Origin: Thauera sp.
Lineage (GTDB): Bacteria > Pseudomonadota > Gammaproteobacteria > Burkholderiales > Rhodocyclaceae
Length of the DNA stretch: 27,738 bases
NCBI GenBank assembly: GCA_003446655.1
Contig: DMCZ01000096.1
Location: 1 to 27,738, forward strand
Reading direction: 5' to 3'
Part shown: in pieces, positions 23,302-27,738 of the stretch
Numbering within the stretch: the first letter of the stretch is position 1
How the letters are laid out: the number at the start of each line of letters is the position of its first letter
Notes under the pieces: generated by a model
What the model was told of the DNA's origin: nothing
Databases searched by the model: none
What the model saw: only the letters and a program-made list of their open reading frames with translations
Position numbers and translations under genes: made by a program

Positions 23302-24753
23302 ATGACCGACATCAAGCCCTCCCCCGCAAGCCGCCCGGCCGATCCCATGGCACAGCCCACGGCGCCCGATCCCGGCCTTCCGTTCGACCGTCTCCCCCTG
23401 CCCGCGGCGATGCTGGAAACCCTTCGCCAGCTGGACTACCGGACCATGACTCCGATCCAGGCCGCCAGCCTGCCGCTGGCGCTCGCCGCGCACGACCTCA
23501 TCGCCCAGGCGAAGACCGGCAGCGGCAAGACCGCGGCCTTCGCCCTGCCGCTGCTCGCCCGGCTCGACGTGCGCAAGCTCGCCGTGCAGGCCCTGGTGCT
23601 GTGCCCGACGCGCGAGCTCGCCGACCAGGTCACGCAGGAGATCCGCCGCCTGGCGCGCTTCGAGGCCAACATCAAGGTGCTGGCGCTGTGCGGCGGCACG
23701 CCGATGCGGCCGCAGCGCGACAGCCTGGCGCACGGCGCCCATGTCGTGGTCGGCACGCCCGGGCGCATCATGGACCACCTCGAGCGCGGCAGCCTGGCGC
23801 TGGAGGCCGTCGACACCCTGGTGCTGGACGAGGCCGACCGCATGCTGGACATGGGCTTTCACGACGACATCGCCTTCGTGGCCGGCCGATGCCCGACTGC
23901 ACGCCAGACCCTGCTGTTCTCCGCCACTTTCCCGGACGGCATCGCCCGGCTGGCCGCGCGCTTCCTGCGCACGCCGCAGGAGGTGAAGCTGCCCGAGCAG
24001 CACGCGGCCAGCAAGATCCGCCAGCGCTTCTACGAGGTCGAGCACCCGGCGCGGCTGCAGGCGGTCGCCCGGCTGCTGCGCCACTACCGCCCGGCCAGCA
24101 CGCTGGCCTTCTGCAACACCCGCCAGCAATGCCGCGACCTGGTCGAGCTGCTGCGCAGCGAAGGGATCGCCGCGCTCGCCCTCAACGGCGAGATGGAGCA
24201 GCGCGAGCGCGACCAGGTGCTGATCCAGTTCGCCAACCGCAGCTGCCCGGTGCTGGTGGCGACCGACGTCGCCGCGCGCGGGCTGGACATCGCGCAGCTC
24301 GAGGCGGTGATCAACGTCGATGTCACCCCCGACCCGGAGATCCACGTCCACCGCATCGGCCGTACCGGCCGCGGCGAGGACGCCGGCTGGGCGCTGAGCC
24401 TGTGCAGCAGCGCGGACAAGCGCCGCGTCGCGGCCATCGCGCAGATGCTCGGCTTCGAGCCGGAGTGGCACGCGCTCGACGAGCTGGTCGCGGACGAAGC
24501 CCAGCCGCTGCAGGCGCCGATGGTGACGCTGCTGATCCTGGGCGGGCGCAAGGACAAGATCCGCCCGGCGGACGTGCTCGGCGCACTCACCGGCGAGGCC
24601 GGATTCACCCGCGAGCAGGTCGGCAAGATCACCGTCACCGACCAGACCACCTACGTCGCGGTCGAGCGCGCGATCGCGCACGAGGCGGTGCGTCGCCTCG
24701 CGGCGGGCAAGCTCAAGGGCAGGAAGGTGAAGGTGCGCGCGCTGGAGGTGTGA
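23302..24753 (+). CDS. dbpA: DEAD-box ATP-dependent RNA helicase DbpA
   Basis: A 483-residue RNA helicase. The core motifs are present: Q-motif with P-I-Q, A-K-T-G-S-G-K-T (Walker A), P-T-R-E-L-A, T-P-G-R, D-E-A-D, S-A-T, and H-R-I-G-R-T-G-R. The last 75 or so residues form the DbpA RNA-binding domain (L-L-I-L-G-G-R-K-D-K-I-R-P-x-D-x-L-G-A-L-T-G), which directs DbpA to 23S rRNA hairpin 92 during 50S assembly. The start is ATG 23302; a TTG two codons upstream is less likely. About 30 Pro/Ala-rich residues precede the helicase core. Single gene, divergent from the M20 gene (244 bases between, no other feature seen) and convergent with the J-domain gene. Confidence 0.95.
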   Translation: MTDIKPSPASRPADPMAQPTAPDPGLPFDRLPLPAAMLETLRQLDYRTMTPIQAASLPLALAAHDLIAQAKTGSGKTAAFALPLLARLDVRKLAVQALVLCPTRELADQVTQEIRRLARFEANIKVLALCGGTPMRPQRDSLAHGAHVVVGTPGRIMDHLERGSLALEAVDTLVLDEADRMLDMGFHDDIAFVAGRCPTARQTLLFSATFPDGIARLAARFLRTPQEVKLPEQHAASKIRQRFYEVEHPARLQAVARLLRHYRPASTLAFCNTRQQCRDLVELLRSEGIAALALNGEMEQRERDQVLIQFANRSCPVLVATDVAARGLDIAQLEAVINVDVTPDPEIHVHRIGRTGRGEDAGWALSLCSSADKRRVAAIAQMLGFEPEWHALDELVADEAQPLQAPMVTLLILGGRKDKIRPADVLGALTGEAGFTREQVGKITVTDQTTYVAVERAIAHEAVRRLAAGKLKGRKVKVRALEV

Positions 24754-24764
24754 GGCCCGCAGCC

Positions 24765-25727
24765 TCAAGCCGACCGGTATGCCAGTCCCGCAATCCCCGC
24801 GCGCAAGGCTTCGCATTCGGCCTCGAAGCTTGCGCGCGCGTCGGCAAAATGCGTGTCCCAGCGCTCGACCTGCCGCGCCTTGCGGTAAACGGGATCGAGC
24901 TGCAGCGTCTGCACGGCGAGGATCAGGTCGGCGACCTTGTGCTGCAGCTCGCCAACGCGGCGCCGGATGCCGCTGCCCGCGGGCGCCTTCAAGGTGCCCG
25001 ACCCGGCCGCGACGGCCCCCGGCGCCGACTCCGCCCACCCCGCCAGCTCGGCGGCGAGGCCGCGCAAGCCCTCCAGGTCGCGGGCCTGGTAGGCGGCCTG
25101 CACGCGCAGGAAGATGTCGTGCGCGGTGGCGCGCTCGCTCTCCGCCGCGCGGTCCGGATGGCAGCGCATGGCAGCGGTGCGATACAGCCGGCGCAGTTCG
25201 TCCTGTTCGTCCTCGTCGAGCTCGGGCAACGGCGCAGCGGTCTGCTCCGTGCTGCGCCGGTAGGCGTCGAAGTCCTCGTCGGCCTGGCGCGCCCTTTCGG
25301 CATCGGCCGCCCTGCCCGAGCGCTCGGCCTTGAGCCTGAGATATTCCTGGCGCAGGCGCAGGCACTCGCCCAACACTTCGCGGAGGGCGGCGTACTGGTG
25401 CTGCTCGTAGCTGCGCACCTGCTGCTCCATGTCGGCCCGACGCCGGCTGAGCTCGACCATCTGTTCCTCCAGCTGGGCGCAGCGCGCCAGCAGCCGTTCC
25501 GCGTCCGGATCGGGGGCGACGATGACCGCCGCCGGCGCGACCGGCTCAGGTTCAGGCCCGGGCGTGACTTCACGATCAGGCATCGACGGGGTCTCCATCG
25601 CTGCCGCCGTGACTTCGGACTGCGGATCGGCGGCCAGCGCGGGCGGCACCGCGGGCGTGGCCGCCCTGCCGCCGAACAAGCGAACGATGGCTGCACGGAT
25701 GCTTGCCAGGGACAGACGGAAGCTCAA
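24765..25727 (-). CDS. J-domain protein with coiled coil
   Basis: A 320-residue protein, probably a DnaK co-chaperone of unknown client. A Pro/Ala-rich N-terminal 75 residues precede a coiled coil of about 100 residues rich in Glu, Arg and Gln. A J-domain (about 175-230) follows with the H-P-D tripeptide in M-R-C-H-P-D-R-A and a closing helix A-Y-Q-A-R-D-L-E. The C-terminal helical part is unassigned. Having the J-domain internal and not at the N-terminus is typical of type III J-proteins. The start is uncertain: TTG at 25727 gives a plausible basic/hydrophobic N-terminus, while ATG codons at 25598 and 25583 would shorten it to the Pro-rich part. It converges on dbpA with 11 bases between. 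Confidence 0.82.
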   Translation of the reverse strand: MSFRLSLASIRAAIVRLFGGRAATPAVPPALAADPQSEVTAAAMETPSMPDREVTPGPEPEPVAPAAVIVAPDPDAERLLARCAQLEEQMVELSRRRADMEQQVRSYEQHQYAALREVLGECLRLRQEYLRLKAERSGRAADAERARQADEDFDAYRRSTEQTAAPLPELDEDEQDELRRLYRTAAMRCHPDRAAESERATAHDIFLRVQAAYQARDLEGLRGLAAELAGWAESAPGAVAAGSGTLKAPAGSGIRRRVGELQHKVADLILAVQTLQLDPVYRKARQVERWDTHFADARASFEAECEALRAGIAGLAYRSA

Positions 25728-25763
25728 TTTCGGACTCGATCAGGGGTTGAGATGGAAGTGACA

Positions 25764-25777
25764 TGCAATATATTGCA
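25764..25777. promoter_or_regulatory. Perfect 14-base AT-rich palindrome, candidate operator
   Basis: TGCAATATATTGCA is a perfect dyad. It is followed at once by a further TGCA-containing half (TGCACTGCA from 25774). It stands out in a very GC-rich region and lies between the divergent J-domain and deacetylase-like genes, so it could regulate either or both. TGCA-rich sites are used by several regulators, for example PhaR-type; I cannot assign one. Confidence 0.5.
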
Positions 25778-25939
25778 CTGCACCATAAGCTCATGACAAC
25801 CAGTGCTCGCCACCGCGAAGCGGGCTGAGGTTTATCCTCGGCGCACCAAATGCCGCTCGCGGGGTCCCACGCAGCGCGCGCAGAAAGCGCCCGCCGACCG
25901 CAGGCCGCATCGAGTGCGATCAACCGGAAGCCGCCCACC

Positions 25940-26857
25940 TTGAAGCTCTACTACGCCGACCATTTCGTCCTTCCCCTGCCCGAGGGCCACCGTTTTCCGA
26001 TGGAGAAGTATTCGCGCCTGCGCGTGCGCCTGCTCGACAGCGGCCTGTTCGCCGACGACGACTTCCGCGTCCCTGTTGCCGCGAGCGACGTAGAAATCCT
26101 GCGCGCCCACGACGCCGGGTACCTGCAGCGCGTGGCCGGCGGCACCCTGGACGCGGCCGAGGTGCGCCGCATCGGCTTTCCATGGAGCGCGGCGATGGTC
26201 GAACGCTCGCGCCGCTCGGCCGGCGCCACGCTCGCCGCCTGCCGCAGCGCGCTCGCTCGCGAGGGTGGCGCGGCCTGCGCCGCCAACCTCGCCGGCGGCA
26301 CCCACCACGCGCATCGCGACTTCGGCTCGGGCTTCTGCGTGTTCAACGACGCCGCCATCGCCGCGCTGGCGATGCGTGCCGAGGGCCGCGCGAACCGCAT
26401 CGCCATCGTAGATTGCGATGTGCACCAGGGCGATGGCACCGCCACCATCCTCGCCGACGTGCCCGAGGTCTTCACCTGCAGCCTGCATGGGGCGAAGAAC
26501 TTCCCCTTCCGCAAGCAGGCGAGCGACCTCGACGTCGAACTGCCCGACGACACCGCCGACGAGGCCTATCTCGCCGCGCTCGATGCAGCGCTCGACACCG
26601 TCTTCACCCGTGCCCGCCCGGAGCTGGTGATCTACCTCGCCGGCGCCGACCCCTACGCCGGCGACCGCCTCGGACGGCTGGCACTGAGCATCGACGGCTT
26701 GCGCCGGCGCGACGAGCGCGTGCTCGACACCTGCCGTGCCGCCGACGTGCCGGTCGCCGTAGCGATGGCCGGCGGCTACGCGCAGCCGATCGACGATACG
26801 GTGACGATCCACTTCAACACGATCTGCACGGCGGCGCGGGTGTCCGATGTGGGCTGA
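25940..26857 (+). CDS. Histone deacetylase-family (class IV-like) amidohydrolase
   Basis: A 305-residue zinc-dependent deacylase of the arginase/deacetylase fold. Visible are the P-L-P-E-G-H-R-F-P-M-E-K-Y start typical of bacterial HDAC11-like proteins, G-G-T-H-H-A-H (H122, H123 as general base pair), V-D-C-D-V-H-Q-G-D-G with zinc ligands D160 and H162, the third ligand D237 in A-G-A-D-P-Y-A-G-D, and A-G-G-Y-A near the end. All catalytic residues are present. The native substrate in bacteria is not known; acetylated proteins or small N-acetyl compounds are candidates. TTG 25940 is preferred as start because homologues begin here and GGAAG lies ten bases upstream; an ATG at 25850 would add 30 unrelated residues. 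Confidence 0.9.
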   Translation: MKLYYADHFVLPLPEGHRFPMEKYSRLRVRLLDSGLFADDDFRVPVAASDVEILRAHDAGYLQRVAGGTLDAAEVRRIGFPWSAAMVERSRRSAGATLAACRSALAREGGAACAANLAGGTHHAHRDFGSGFCVFNDAAIAALAMRAEGRANRIAIVDCDVHQGDGTATILADVPEVFTCSLHGAKNFPFRKQASDLDVELPDDTADEAYLAALDAALDTVFTRARPELVIYLAGADPYAGDRLGRLALSIDGLRRRDERVLDTCRAADVPVAVAMAGGYAQPIDDTVTIHFNTICTAARVSDVG

Positions 26858-26899
26858 GGCACGACTCGCTCGCCACCCCACGCACTGCAACGGTGCCCG

Positions 26900-26932
26900 G
26901 CTGCGGGCCGGCGCACCGGATCGGCCCGCAGC
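26900..26932 (+). terminator. Strong hairpin after the deacetylase-like gene
   Basis: GCTGCGGGCCG (26900-26910) and CGGCCCGCAGC (26922-26932) form a perfect 11-base stem around an 11-base loop, 43 bases after the deacetylase stop. No T-run follows, so it would be an atypical terminator or a 3'-end stabilising structure. Confidence 0.4.
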
Positions 26933-27019
26933 ACGCCGGCCGGCGCCGCCCGCCAGACAAGACCCGACCCGCGCCACCATGACGACAGCGCATCACCCAC
27001 TGGAAACAGGCATCCCGCG

Positions 27020-27738
27020 ATGACAAGCTTGCTCCTCGGTGTGGACTTCACCTCGGCGCCGCGTCGTGCGAAACCGATCACCGTGGCCCACGGTCGCGTC
27101 GACGGCGCGCGCGTCGTGCTCGAGCGCTTCGAGCGCTGCGCCGACTGGACGAGCTTCGAGGCCCTGCTCGCGCGGCCGGGGCCCTGGCTGGGCGCCTTCG
27201 ATTTCCCGTTCGGGCTGCCACGTGAGGCGATCACCGACCTGGGCTGGCCGCAGACCTGGGCCGCGCTCGTGCGCCACTGCGCGGCGCTGGGCAAGCCCGC
27301 CTTCCGCGCCGCGCTCGACGCCTATCGCGAATCCCGCCCGGTCGGCCGCCGCTACGCGCACCGCGCCACCGACCTGCCGGCGCGCTCGCACAGCCCCCTG
27401 AAGCTGGTGAATCCGCCGGTCGGGCTGATGTTCCTGGAAGGCGCGCCGCGCCTGCTGACGGCTGGCGTGCATGTGCCGGGCATGCACGACGGTGATCCCC
27501 AGCGCATCGCGATCGAGGCCTATCCCGGGCTGCTCGCGCGCGGCATCACCACGGCTTCATACAAGAGCGACGAGCCCCGCAAGCAGAACGACGAACGCCG
27601 CGCAGCGCGCGGGCGGATCATCGACGCGATCACCGCAACGCCGGCCGCGGCGCCGGACATCGTCCGCCCGCCCCGCCTCGTCGCCGCGCCCGAGCACCGC
27701 CAGGCACTGGTAGAGGACGCCAGCGGCGACCTGCTCGA
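27020..27738 (+). CDS. DUF429 domain protein (partial, 3' end outside window)
   Basis: At least 239 codons are open from ATG 27020 to the edge of the window. The N-terminus S-L-L-L-G-V-D-F-T-S-A-P, the G-A-F-D-F-P-F-G-L-P segment and a later I-E-A-Y-P-G segment fit the DUF429 family (RNase H-like fold, predicted nuclease-like). The acidic residues in V-D-F and F-D-F are likely functional. No function is established. It follows the deacetylase-like gene by 162 bases that contain a strong hairpin and no gene. The C-terminal end lies beyond the window. Confidence 0.85.
   Translation, partial: MTSLLLGVDFTSAPRRAKPITVAHGRVDGARVVLERFERCADWTSFEALLARPGPWLGAFDFPFGLPREAITDLGWPQTWAALVRHCAALGKPAFRAALDAYRESRPVGRRYAHRATDLPARSHSPLKLVNPPVGLMFLEGAPRLLTAGVHVPGMHDGDPQRIAIEAYPGLLARGITTASYKSDEPRKQNDERRAARGRIIDAITATPAAAPDIVRPPRLVAAPEHRQALVEDASGDLL

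Noticed and set aside
23220..25796. An 858-codon open frame on the + strand over dbpA and the J-domain gene
   Set aside because: Out of frame with dbpA and antisense to the J-domain gene; Arg/Pro-rich composition typical of a shadow frame.

Overview
The window is a gene-dense, very GC-rich stretch of bacterial chromosome. Gene content and protein style (MoaA with a long N-terminus, YceI, PurT, RmuC, DbpA, a YbbP-like permease, a Lon-like protease of the YcbZ type) point to a betaproteobacterium. A member of the Rhodocyclales such as Thauera, Azoarcus or Aromatoleum is my best guess, made by eye and not by a search. There is no phage, transposon, CRISPR or plasmid signal.

Layout. Bases 1-66 hold the 3' end of a tRNA (probably Asn) and a clear intrinsic terminator. 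After about 310 bases with no convincing gene come a lipoprotein and a DUF2238 (YjdF-like) membrane protein (+). A Lon-like ATP-dependent protease (-) is divergent from moaA (+), and moaA converges on a periplasmic YceI protein (-).

From 6145 to 16490 lies the most interesting part, a block of ten genes that look like one biosynthetic locus. They are a CDP-alcohol phosphatidyltransferase (-); then on + a zinc-less MDR dehydrogenase, a PTPS-fold protein, a GT-B glycosyltransferase, a SAM methyltransferase and a flippase-like (UPF0104) membrane protein; a RibD-type reductase without a deaminase domain (-); a GTP cyclohydrolase II with an N-terminal extension (+); a creatininase-family amidohydrolase (-); and a membrane-anchored sulfatase/phosphoglycerol-transferase-like enzyme (+). 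I infer that GTP is opened to a diaminopyrimidine ribotide, reduced to a ribityl compound and modified by the PTPS-like, dehydrogenase, methyltransferase and amidohydrolase enzymes. It would then be joined to a sugar and/or lipid and handled at the membrane. I know of no characterised product for this gene set, and the PTPS-like protein lacks the canonical catalytic residues.

From 16517 to 23057 a run of five minus-strand genes looks like one operon: an M20 amidohydrolase, an FtsX/YbbP-like permease without its ATPase, rmuC, a small TM plus zinc-ribbon protein, and purT. After that come dbpA (+), a J-domain coiled-coil protein (-), a class IV-type histone deacetylase-like enzyme (+) and the start of a DUF429 protein (+) that runs off the window. 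A perfect AT-rich palindrome sits between the J-domain and deacetylase genes, and an inverted repeat sits in the leader of the Lon-like gene; both are candidate operators.
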